NCBI GenBank assembly: GCA_964419335.1
Contig: CAYQOX010000044.1
Coordinates: 1 to 37,777, forward strand
DNA: 37,777 nt
Origin: CAYQOX01 sp964419335
Lineage (GTDB): Bacteria; Hinthialibacterota; Hinthialibacteria; Hinthialibacterales; Hinthialibacteraceae
Direction: 5' to 3'
The number at the start of each line of letters is the position of its first letter. Positions within the stretch are counted from its first letter, which is position 1. Made by a program: the position numbers and the translations under genes. Below are positions 8,321 through 15,474 of the stretch, piece after piece. The notes beneath the pieces were generated by a model. It saw only the letters and a list, made by a program, of their open reading frames with translations. It made no database searches and was not told where the DNA came from.

Positions 8321-9316
8321 ATGACGCTAACGATTGATGAACAACGTATCCACCGGATGTTGATCTTGATTCAACTTATTAAAGATCATGATGGTTTGTC
8401 TCCTCAAACGCTTGCGCAACAACTTTCCATTGATGAAGAGGCGTTATACGATGATTTGAAGCAACTAAGCGACTCGGGGATACCCGTCTATTTCTCTCAA
8501 AAAGGGTATCAAATCAATCCCTCGGGCTTCATCTCGCCTCCACATTTAAGTTTACAAGAAACCTTGCTTCTGAATTTTGGTTTAAATCTCCTTGAGCATC
8601 ACGGAGTGATTGATCAAACAAAATTGGATGAAATTCAAAGCAAAATTATCCCCAGTCATACATTTTCTCTCGAACAGATCCAAGATAGCATTCAAAGCAG
8701 TTCACCCATAAAAAACCCTATCGACTGTGATATTCTCGCCACCTTGAGTCAAATGATTATCGCTAAACAAAGAGCCCAGATTCAATACCGCTCCAAAAAC
8801 CAAGAAGAACCTGCATGGCGGGAAATTAGCCCCTATATTCTGATCTACCGAAAAGAAACATGGTATACCATTGGCTATTGCCATAAAAATAGCGAAGTGC
8901 GAACCTTCAAAGTTTCTCGGATACACGACATTCAAGAATCTCAGCAGGATTTTTACGAGGATGAAGATTTTAACGTCGAAGAGTATCTCCTCTATAGTTG
9001 GAACATCATGCATGGTGAACCCAATGTGGTGATGGTTCGTTTTGATCATGAAGTAGGACCTTTGATTTTGGAAAAAGAAGTCACACACGGCCGTGTGTGG
9101 AAAGAGAAAGGGTTCGTTTACTTACGCACCGTTGTTTCTGGTCTCGAAGAATTTAGCTGGTGGATCATGCAGTATGGAGAACACGCCGAAATCCTTTACC
9201 CTCGTGAATTACGGGTAGTATTAGCGAAACGTTGTGCCAAAATGGCCGCCAAATATGGTGAGCCCCTTAGAAATCGATCGGAGAGAGTCAAACCATGCCG
9301 GAATACATCCCTTTAG
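8321..9316 (+). CDS. WYL-domain transcriptional regulator
   Basis: This protein of about 331 residues is built like YafY/DeoR-type WYL regulators: an N-terminal winged helix (about 5-65, with LSPQTLAQQLSIDEEALYDDLKQL), a linker, and a WYL-type SH3-like ligand-binding domain (about 145-215, with ISPYILIYRKETWYTIGYC, an ILIYRK variant of the usual layout). A C-terminal WCX-like extension follows. WYL regulators often sense nucleic acid or nucleotide ligands and control DNA repair or phage defence; the ligand here is unknown. ATG 8321 is preferred because AAAGGA at 8307-8312 is correctly spaced for it, whereas ATG 8312 would overlap that site. The gene overlaps the next one by 22 bases. An 18-bp perfect palindrome lies inside it at 9082-9099. 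Confidence 0.88.
   Translation: MTLTIDEQRIHRMLILIQLIKDHDGLSPQTLAQQLSIDEEALYDDLKQLSDSGIPVYFSQKGYQINPSGFISPPHLSLQETLLLNFGLNLLEHHGVIDQTKLDEIQSKIIPSHTFSLEQIQDSIQSSSPIKNPIDCDILATLSQMIIAKQRAQIQYRSKNQEEPAWREISPYILIYRKETWYTIGYCHKNSEVRTFKVSRIHDIQESQQDFYEDEDFNVEEYLLYSWNIMHGEPNVVMVRFDHEVGPLILEKEVTHGRVWKEKGFVYLRTVVSGLEEFSWWIMQYGEHAEILYPRELRVVLAKRCAKMAAKYGEPLRNRSERVKPCRNTSL
9082..9099. repeat. Perfect 18-bp palindrome inside the WYL gene
   Basis: CACACACGGCCGTGTGTG is an exact inverted repeat with no spacer, within the coding sequence for the WYL-domain C-terminal part. The flanking bases (T 9081, G 9100) do not pair. It could be a dyad operator for the regulator itself or simply a codon coincidence (THGRVW). 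Confidence 0.6.
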
Positions 9317-9960
9317 CCTTTGGACTAGAATCCTTATATCCGCCGTTGACGTTAACTTCCCAACAATTGCGCGACCTTTATATAAAATTGGCCGAACCTT
9401 GCCGTTTTAGTGAGTTCAAACTTTTGGGCGAAGGTCAAGGCGCACGTCTGGCCGAAGGGAATAACCGTAATTTAACCATTTCTCATGATCGCTTTGCCTA
9501 CCGCGATGATTTTACCCATGCCATGTTTTCTACATTTATGGAAGATATGGATCATATCCTCAAGACGCTTAAAGACACATTTCGAATCCCGGTCTTGTTG
9601 CATAGCAAAATATTAATTCGTTTGCTTATGCCCCATCAAAGCCAGGAAAACACAGTGAGTTATTTTCAAAAACACTTGCTGGCTTCTGCCGTGCCTTTAT
9701 TGGAAGAATTCGGTCGGCCGCTTTCAGGGATGGGAATCAAGATGGTGTTTCCCGCCACCCAAGAAAAGCATTCTGCCTATCATGTGCGCATTGAACCTTA
9801 CTACCGGGATATGAAAATGTTTTACTTGGAAAACCAAGCCCAATACTTTGATCCTATAGTAAAATTTGAAGATTTAAAGAACAATCTGGAAGAATCGTAC
9901 GAGTTCCTGCGTGAAAAAGCAGGTCCTTTTATCGAAAAATTATCGCAAAATTCTCAGTAA
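9295..9960 (+). CDS. Conserved hypothetical protein coupled to the WYL regulator
   Basis: This 221-residue soluble protein belongs to no family I recognise. It has no signal peptide and no membrane segment, and a probable mixed alpha/beta fold. It starts inside the end of the WYL regulator gene (22-base overlap, different frame), with GGAGAG at 9280-9285 placed 9 bases before ATG 9295, so the two are very likely translated together. The opening (VPEYIP-like strand, then PPLTLTSQQLRDLY) and a central paired-strand region recall small two-layer proteins such as the TIGR04255 type, but the match is too loose to name. It ends 35 bases before the convergent lytic transglycosylase gene, and no clear terminator is seen between them. 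Confidence 0.75.
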   Translation: MPEYIPLAFGLESLYPPLTLTSQQLRDLYIKLAEPCRFSEFKLLGEGQGARLAEGNNRNLTISHDRFAYRDDFTHAMFSTFMEDMDHILKTLKDTFRIPVLLHSKILIRLLMPHQSQENTVSYFQKHLLASAVPLLEEFGRPLSGMGIKMVFPATQEKHSAYHVRIEPYYRDMKMFYLENQAQYFDPIVKFEDLKNNLEESYEFLREKAGPFIEKLSQNSQ

Positions 9961-9994
9961 AATAGGCGATCCTGTAGGTTTGTAAGAGTCTTCC

Positions 9995-11215
9995 TTAAAT
10001 ATTGCTGGTTATGCTTAGGGTGGAAGTTAAACCAAAACGTTCTTGTAAAGAAGCATAACGATCGCGTACTTTCTTGATATAGCGCTTGCCTGCGGGAGGG
10101 ATGCCATCGCGTTCCACTCGTCCAGGGCCTACATTGTACGCGGCCAGCGCTGTATTAAGATCATCAAATAACTTCAAAAGAAACTTCATATATTTCGTGC
10201 CGCCGCGGATATTTTCTTCGGGGTTAAAGGGATCCTTGACCTTTAAATCATTTGCTGTCATAGGCATTAATTGCATTAGCCCCTGAGCTCCTTTATGAGA
10301 AACCACCTCATGTCTCCACGAAGATTCCACATCGATCATCGCCCAAACCAGCAAAGGGTCCAGTCCCGTAACACGAGCATTTTCCTCAATATAGCCGATC
10401 CATTTCATGGGAGGTAACGACTCGCCCCGTTCTTGGGCTGATTTTACAGCGGCCAGGAAATGGTCATGAATCGGTTTGCTTTCTTGTTCTTCTTTTTGCT
10501 CTTCCCGTTTTTTCTTCACATATTCCAATCCATGAATCATGGTTTCTCGACGCATGGAAACGATTTCATCTCGGACAGCAATAAAGTCATCTTTTTCAAT
10601 TCCATATTTCTCCGCAAGTCGGAGATGGCGTTCTGCACCACGCGAATCGTAATGATCCAAGCGTTCTTGCGCCATGAGCAAATGCAACTTTCCACGATAA
10701 CTACCCCAATATTCACTCTGCTCCTCGTGCATCTGCTCAAGTTCCTTAACCCCCGCTTCCAAACCTTTACGGCGAATTAATTTTTCAATCCGTTCGCGCT
10801 CATCCTCACGTTTTTCCTCTTTCTCTTGCTCTAACTTTTCTTGAAGACGATTCATGGCGGCTTGGGTTTCATCTTCCCAAAAGGAAAAAGTCGCTGCCTT
10901 TTTGAAAAACTTTTTCGCCCGGTTATAATTTCCACGCTCGAGTAGAGTTGTCCCCATAAGGAGTTCACTCTCACCAGGGCGGGAGTGTTTGGTCACCTGA
11001 ATGGATTTTACAGGCAAAACGACAACTCCACCCATGGTTTCCATGGTGACATATAAATCGTTTTCGCTTATCACACAACCTTGAAGTTCAGAGCCATTCT
11101 TTAACTGAATTGAATCCAGTTCAGAAGGTTCTTCAGCAAAACTTAATAGATTGGATAAAGCAACAGAAAGAATAATGAAAAAATTAATGCCCACTTTCTT
11201 ATACATCATCGTCAT
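9995..11215 (-). CDS. Lytic transglycosylase (SLT domain) with Sm-like N-terminal domain
   Basis: This 406-residue exported protein has a signal peptide (about 1-27). A small beta domain at about 34-73 (IQLKNGSELQGCVISENDLYV...VLPVKSIQ) resembles the Sm-like modules frequent in PVC-group proteins. A long charged helical or coiled region with TPR-like features follows (about 80-250), then a C-terminal SLT domain (about 275-395). The catalytic Glu is E297 in DVESSW, followed by GAQGLMQLMP and AAYNVGPGRV, as in MltC/Slt-type enzymes that cut peptidoglycan to 1,6-anhydroMurNAc. The start codon overlaps the upstream DUF58 stop in an ATGA (11212-11215), so the two are translationally coupled. This links the DUF58 protein to wall remodelling by context. 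Confidence 0.92.
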   Translation of the reverse strand: MTMMYKKVGINFFIILSVALSNLLSFAEEPSELDSIQLKNGSELQGCVISENDLYVTMETMGGVVVLPVKSIQVTKHSRPGESELLMGTTLLERGNYNRAKKFFKKAATFSFWEDETQAAMNRLQEKLEQEKEEKREDERERIEKLIRRKGLEAGVKELEQMHEEQSEYWGSYRGKLHLLMAQERLDHYDSRGAERHLRLAEKYGIEKDDFIAVRDEIVSMRRETMIHGLEYVKKKREEQKEEQESKPIHDHFLAAVKSAQERGESLPPMKWIGYIEENARVTGLDPLLVWAMIDVESSWRHEVVSHKGAQGLMQLMPMTANDLKVKDPFNPEENIRGGTKYMKFLLKLFDDLNTALAAYNVGPGRVERDGIPPAGKRYIKKVRDRYASLQERFGLTSTLSITSNI

Positions 11216-12108
11216 GAAGCCTTCTTCATTCGTTTTTGTAAATAATCCCGCAGTACAATTTCCAAGGATTGATCCGTGCGAATGAGATTATAATCAATCC
11301 CGGCCTCTAGGCAATTCTCACGATAGGAATTGATAAACCGCTGAACTTTATCACAGTAGGATTTTTTTAGCCGTTTAGGCATAGTTTGTAAAGCTTCAAT
11401 ATCCTGTTCTAATGGAAGAAATTCAACTGTCCCGTGATAGGGAAGGTCCATCTCTTCAGGCGTCAAAATCTGAAAAACCACAATCTCTTGTTTTCGCTTT
11501 CGTAACACAGAGAGATTGGAAATAACCCGTTGAGGATCATCAATCAAATCAGAAATCACAAAAATCATACCGCGTTTTTTGAGTTGTTCTCCCATAGAAT
11601 GAAGAACATTGGAAAGAGAAGTGCGTTCATCCGACATCGGCGTATTCGCCAAAGTTTCAAGGATCGAAGGCCACTGGTCCTGCTTATGATTAGGTGGAAT
11701 AAAAGCACGGGCCTGGTTATCAAAGACCATAACTCCTACACGATCTCCCTGACGTAACATTAAATGGGAAAAAGCCGCACATAGTTGCTGAGCGTATGAT
11801 TCTTTGGTTACTGTGGATTCGCCGAAACGCATCGAGCCGCTGCGATCCACCAAAATCGTAGCCCGCAGGTTCGTATCTTCCTCAAAAAGTTTAACATGAA
11901 AGCGATCGGTTTTTGCATAAACACGCCAATCAATATGTCGTAGTTCATCACCCATGTTGTAGGGACGGTGCTCGCTAAACTCTACATTGCGTCCCATGTA
12001 ATGACTGTGATGCAAGCCGGAAACCGCTCCTTCGACCGCTTCTTTGGCGATGATTTCCAGATGACTAATCGATGATAAGACCGCTGGATCTATAATTTTT
12101 TCAGGCAT
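11212..12108 (-). CDS. DUF58 domain protein (second copy)
   Basis: This 298-residue protein has the DUF58 core FSEHRPYNMGDELRHIDWRVYAKTDR (about 44-69) and a VWA-like domain with an intact MIDAS start DRSGS at 88-92. It is diverged from the DUF58 protein at 1228-2148, especially in the MIDAS loop and the C-terminal half. Its neighbours also differ: two PH-domain membrane proteins upstream (82-base gap) and a lytic transglycosylase downstream (4-base ATGA overlap). No MoxR ATPase accompanies it. The SD before ATG 12108 is weak (GGGA). A reasonable promoter lies in the gap upstream. Confidence 0.92.
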   Translation of the reverse strand: MPEKIIDPAVLSSISHLEIIAKEAVEGAVSGLHHSHYMGRNVEFSEHRPYNMGDELRHIDWRVYAKTDRFHVKLFEEDTNLRATILVDRSGSMRFGESTVTKESYAQQLCAAFSHLMLRQGDRVGVMVFDNQARAFIPPNHKQDQWPSILETLANTPMSDERTSLSNVLHSMGEQLKKRGMIFVISDLIDDPQRVISNLSVLRKRKQEIVVFQILTPEEMDLPYHGTVEFLPLEQDIEALQTMPKRLKKSYCDKVQRFINSYRENCLEAGIDYNLIRTDQSLEIVLRDYLQKRMKKAS

Positions 12109-12142
12109 ATCATTCCCACACTTCTCAGTTCAATTTACTATT

Positions 12143-12171
12143 ATTTTAACGTGATACAGATATATCGTCAG
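12143..12171 (-). promoter_or_regulatory. Possible sigma-70 promoter for the DUF58-lytic transglycosylase pair
   Basis: Reading the - strand, CTGACG (12171-12166) and TAAAAT (12148-12143) are separated by exactly 17 bases. They match the -35 and -10 consensus at four and five of six positions. The site lies in the 82-base gap before the DUF58 start at 12108. It was judged by eye only. Confidence 0.35.
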
Positions 12172-12190
12172 GGAGATATTCGAATTATTT

Positions 12191-12922
12191 CTAACGATGT
12201 AATGAAGCACGCCACTCCTTGACCTCTTGCAAAATTTCCTTCAACACCGGAATTTCCTCGTGAGAAAAGCCGGGGGACGCGATAGAACGTTGATCTTCCT
12301 GATCTTCGGGATGTCCTAAACCGCTTGCATAAGGTAATTGGCGCAAGTAGTTCAAGATCAAATCTCGAATTTCTTCGGCATTCTCCAAACCGTTTAAAAC
12401 AGCCTGATGATAATTACGTCTTGTTTCTTTTTGCTCTTGAGAAGAATAGGCTCCACCACCCGCGGTCACCACAACCAAACTGGAAATCCCAAAAAGCCTT
12501 TCTAAGGGACCTTGCTCGACCTGGATATTTTGAATATTGGCAAAGGTCAAGGTCTGTTCCATAATAAAAAAGACCCCTTTGCGTATCCGCAGACTCCGGT
12601 CGGAAACAATATAATAGCGCATGTCATATTCCAGCCGGACAACAAAGTAGGCCCCCACAGCAATCAAAATCCATAATAGAACCAGAATGATACAAACGAT
12701 CATGCCTATGGGGGGACGTTGAAGAACCAAAAAAATCCCAATGGCAAAAAAGACAATGGAAAGGATGATCATCCCAATCAAAACCAAAAAGAATTGATAC
12801 TGCAAAAATTGAGGCGAAGCACGAAAGGTTTTGAGGCTAGCGTAGGTCCCCGCCGGGGATTCGGGAGGTTCTTTGGGCGCTTTAAACAATTCGAGAAGAA
12901 TTTCCTTGATCGCTTCGTACAT
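12191..12922 (-). CDS. Membrane protein with a bacterial PH (YdbS/YdbT-like) domain, larger partner
   Basis: This 243-residue protein has two membrane helices (about 38-64 and 68-94), then a bPH2 domain (about 98-165): RYYIVSDRSLRIRKGVFFIMEQTLTFANIQNIQVEQGPLERLFGI is the standard core of the family (PF03703). A C-terminal tail ends in a helix, EIPVLKEILQEVKEWRASL. The roles of bPH2 proteins are poorly known. In Bacillus the YdbS/YdbT pair has been linked to antimicrobial-peptide resistance. The gene begins within the stop of its partner (TAATG, one-base overlap at 12922) with GGGAGAG just upstream, so the two are translationally coupled and probably form one membrane complex. Confidence 0.9.
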   Translation of the reverse strand: MYEAIKEILLELFKAPKEPPESPAGTYASLKTFRASPQFLQYQFFLVLIGMIILSIVFFAIGIFLVLQRPPIGMIVCIILVLLWILIAVGAYFVVRLEYDMRYYIVSDRSLRIRKGVFFIMEQTLTFANIQNIQVEQGPLERLFGISSLVVVTAGGGAYSSQEQKETRRNYHQAVLNGLENAEEIRDLILNYLRQLPYASGLGHPEDQEDQRSIASPGFSHEEIPVLKEILQEVKEWRASLHR

Positions 12923-13440
12923 TATTTCTCTCCCGATATTTCCTGCCGTAAGGCCCGCAATTCATCCCGTATTTCCTGCAGTAAAGGCAAGGCTTGACCC
13001 GATTCCGAAGGAGATTCAGCCGATTCGGCTTGTGCTTGCTTTTGTTGACGAATCCCTCTCATGCGGGTATATAGAAAATCACGTACCTGCTCATACTCTT
13101 CCAAACCCACGATGGACAGCTCGGCGCTGGCACTCCCCGAGGCAGTCTGGATATCAACCGTGCCGATCCCCAGCCAGCGTTCAATGAGGCTGCGACTAAC
13201 TTGGATATCTTGCACGCGGGCATAAGTTAAATAAACCTGCCTGCGAAACAGGATTCCCCAAGAAGCCCCCACCCCGTCTTCCTCAAACTGATAGCGCAGA
13301 GAAATGTATTTAAAAAAGAGAGGGAAAAATACTAGTGGGAAAAAGATGAGTGCGCTTAAACTACGAAAAAAATAAAGCCAAATAAGTTTTTTACATGGCT
13401 GGCTTATAGCGTAAATCTTGGCTTCTGTTTGGGCGTCCAT
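12922..13440 (-). CDS. Membrane protein with a bacterial PH domain, smaller partner
   Basis: This 172-residue protein has a hydrophobic stretch (about 18-45, probably a hairpin) followed by a bPH2 domain (about 48-118, with RRQVYLTYARVQDIQVSRSLIERWLGIGTVDIQTASG). The Gln/Ser/Ala-rich linker ends in the helix ALPLLQEIRDELRALRQE. The same order, and a similar final helix (PLL-EI--EL----R pattern), is seen in the next gene, so the two are tandem paralogues that may pair through these helices. The SD GGAAGA is 9 bases before ATG 13440. This is probably the first gene of the PH-PH-DUF58-transglycosylase run. The 223-base region upstream (13441-13663) is AT-rich and holds only the terminator of the next gene. 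Confidence 0.88.
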   Translation of the reverse strand: MDAQTEAKIYAISQPCKKLIWLYFFRSLSALIFFPLVFFPLFFKYISLRYQFEEDGVGASWGILFRRQVYLTYARVQDIQVSRSLIERWLGIGTVDIQTASGSASAELSIVGLEEYEQVRDFLYTRMRGIRQQKQAQAESAESPSESGQALPLLQEIRDELRALRQEISGEK

Positions 13441-13580
13441 AAATTTATTCTTCCATTCGTATGATGGGCTTATGTATTAAAAACAAAAAGATATTTTGAA
13501 TAAATGAAAAACTCGGAATTTTTCGTTATTTTATCATGAAAATTCAGAAAACGAGGGTGGTCTATCGGTCTCGCATGTAA

Positions 13581-13633
13581 CAAAATAAAAAACAAAACCT
13601 CGCACGTAAGATTAACAAATATAAGGTGCGAGG
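13581..13633 (-). terminator. Rho-independent terminator after the TolB-like gene
   Basis: On the - strand an 8-bp stem (CCTCGCAC at 13633-13626 with GTGCGAGG at 13605-13598) encloses a 20-base AT-rich loop and is followed by a long T-rich run (13597-13581). It lies 30 bases after the stop of the 13664-14893 gene. The loop is long, but the T tract is strong. Confidence 0.7.
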
Positions 13634-13663
13634 AGTATGTTTAATAAGTGAATTATATTAAAA

Positions 13664-14893
13664 TCAGGGGGTCACTGGGAAAAACCAGAGGTTCGATCCG
13701 GTTCCTTTTTCCACCGCAACCATCATGGAACCATCCCGAGTCCAACACACTCTCTCGATTGGCCTTTCAGTAACATCGAGCGATTCATCTTCTGTATACT
13801 CACGATCTCCCACAAACTCGAGATTAGAACTCCGCAGGATTTCATAATCCACCTTCGCCTCGATGGTTTGTGGGAAATCATAGGTTGGCGTATCATGGAT
13901 ACGTTTTTGCACTAAAGCATATTCATTCTTTTTTGGCGACCAAGAGAAAATATCTAAAGGCTGAACACAAACCTCCTCTTTGCTTTTCTCCTTCAACTCT
14001 TTAAATGAAACCACATAGTCGGAATAATAGGAGGCCTCCTCGCCGAAGAAATCAACAGGTGAAAAAACACGGGTTAATATAGCCACCATATCCCCCTGGG
14101 GTGAAGGGGATAAAGCATGTGCCTTACCAGGCGTTCCCAATGCGGCAATTTGCCTTCTTCCCTGAGGAACAGGTATCATACTGCCTTCCTCATCCAATTG
14201 TTGAATATAAACCAAACTATCCGGTTCTCCCTGCCCTGTAATATAAGCGATCCGCTTGGAATCAATCCATATACTGCCGTACGAATAGGTCGCCACAAGA
14301 CGAGGTTTATCCTTTTTATTCAGATCAACCAGCATCGTTTGCGTATAATGAGAATCATCCATCGAAATGGTCAAAACCGCCCGCTCTCCCGTAGGATCCA
14401 TGTTCACCGACTGAATCACACCAGGGTATTTATGGGGATAAGAGATAACTTCTGATTTGGTAAGATTGAATCGCCGCAAGGATTTCCCGGTAGCAACAAT
14501 TAATGCTTCCTGATTAGGCATCCAATCCCATGCAGTAGGAGGGTCGGATAGAGAAAAATCTTTAACCGTATGGTTATCTATATCGAGGATTTCTAATTTA
14601 TACTTTCCTTCGCTCTTTACCATCATAGCCAAGAACGAGAAAGAAGAATCCATGATCGGTTCAGGAGTAAAAACGAGATTGCGGTTGAATAGTTTTTTGG
14701 GTCTATCCACGCCCCTTTGAACCTCATAGACCCCTAAATCACCAGCGGTGATGCAAGTATCCGCTGTCTTGCCTGGAAAAATTCTCACATTTTTATCAGC
14801 AAGCCGGATGCGTTCGCCTGGTTGCGCATCGACAAAAGGACCCGCATGAAAAGCCAATACAGCCACCACAACGACAAAAGCAATACGTTTCAT
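13664..14893 (-). CDS. Exported TolB-like beta-propeller protein
   Basis: This 409-residue protein has a clear signal peptide (MKRIAFVVVVAVLAF... cleaved near AQ at 23-24). Repeated blade-like segments follow in which a hydrophobic strand leads to a W-D or S-P-turn pattern, for example AWDWMPNQEALIVATG, VNMDPTGERAVLTIS and VCWTRDGSMMVAVEKG. This is the pattern of TolB/WD40-like periplasmic propellers. No enzymatic motif is visible, so binding or scaffolding is likely, but the partner is unknown. It appears to be a single-gene unit, with a terminator at 13581-13633. AAAGGAG lies about 12 bases before ATG 14893, and a weak promoter-like TTACCA-17-TTATAT pair lies in the 75-base gap upstream. 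Confidence 0.78.
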   Translation of the reverse strand: MKRIAFVVVVAVLAFHAGPFVDAQPGERIRLADKNVRIFPGKTADTCITAGDLGVYEVQRGVDRPKKLFNRNLVFTPEPIMDSSFSFLAMMVKSEGKYKLEILDIDNHTVKDFSLSDPPTAWDWMPNQEALIVATGKSLRRFNLTKSEVISYPHKYPGVIQSVNMDPTGERAVLTISMDDSHYTQTMLVDLNKKDKPRLVATYSYGSIWIDSKRIAYITGQGEPDSLVYIQQLDEEGSMIPVPQGRRQIAALGTPGKAHALSPSPQGDMVAILTRVFSPVDFFGEEASYYSDYVVSFKELKEKSKEEVCVQPLDIFSWSPKKNEYALVQKRIHDTPTYDFPQTIEAKVDYEILRSSNLEFVGDREYTEDESLDVTERPIERVCWTRDGSMMVAVEKGTGSNLWFFPVTP

Positions 14894-14968
14894 CGATTAT
14901 CCGATCTCCTTTATAGGACAATTTTTATGAATATAACGTGGGATAGTATCTTCTGGTAACTTGGAGAT

Positions 14969-15445
14969 TCATTCACTTTGAGACGGCTTTAGGTGTTCTT
15001 GTTCAAGTTGGTTGAGTTCATTATTGTCCCAAACACGGAGATCATAGTACGTTCCTGGTCTTTGTTGCTCCCCATATTGGTTGAAAGCCAATTCCAGGCG
15101 CTTGCGTTCTGTGGGGTCAAGACCTTCTTCCAAAGCGAGGATAAACGTAGTGATGTGTTGTTTTCCCAATACACGCCAACATTTGTCGCCGATGATCTTG
15201 ATCGTATCGAAGACTGGATCAAATCCGGGATATTCCAACGCAATCCAAAACGTATGGTCTCCACGAAGCTCCATATAGTTGCTCATTTGAAGTATATCAT
15301 CCTCATAAACAAAAAGCCGAAACATTCCTTCCGTACAATCAAACGACCCAAAGCGGTATTCCAATTTCATCGATTCGTCGAAAGTACGCAATCCCATCGC
15401 GTCGAGTATATCTTCCAAACGTTCCATATAAGTTTTAGTGGTCAT
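14969..15445 (-). CDS. Hypothetical protein downstream of dprA
   Basis: This 158-residue acidic soluble protein has no family I recognise. It has no signal peptide or membrane helix. Alternating strands and helices and several conserved-looking aromatic patches (FGSFDCTEGMFRLFVYED, HTFWIALEYPGFDP) suggest a small alpha/beta domain of the YbjN or chaperone-like kind, which is a guess. AAGGAG with an 8-base spacer before ATG 15445 strongly supports this start. Its start lies 29 bases after the dprA stop on the same strand, so it is probably cotranscribed with dprA. A 161-codon open frame on the opposite strand overlaps it but lacks a ribosome site and is taken as a shadow. Confidence 0.78.
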   Translation of the reverse strand: MTTKTYMERLEDILDAMGLRTFDESMKLEYRFGSFDCTEGMFRLFVYEDDILQMSNYMELRGDHTFWIALEYPGFDPVFDTIKIIGDKCWRVLGKQHITTFILALEEGLDPTERKRLELAFNQYGEQQRPGTYYDLRVWDNNELNQLEQEHLKPSQSE

Positions 15446-15474
15446 AGATCAAACTCCTTGTTTCTATTTTCAAT

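Noticed and set aside
10460..10780. 106-codon hydrophobic open frame on the + strand
   Set aside because: It is the antisense of the charged coiled region of the lytic transglycosylase, where Lys/Glu codons read backwards as Phe/Leu; not a membrane protein gene.
13524..13555. AT-rich inverted repeat GAATTTT...AAAATTC in the PH-gene upstream region
   Set aside because: Only 7 weak base pairs with a 16-base loop and no T tract in a useful place; probably composition.
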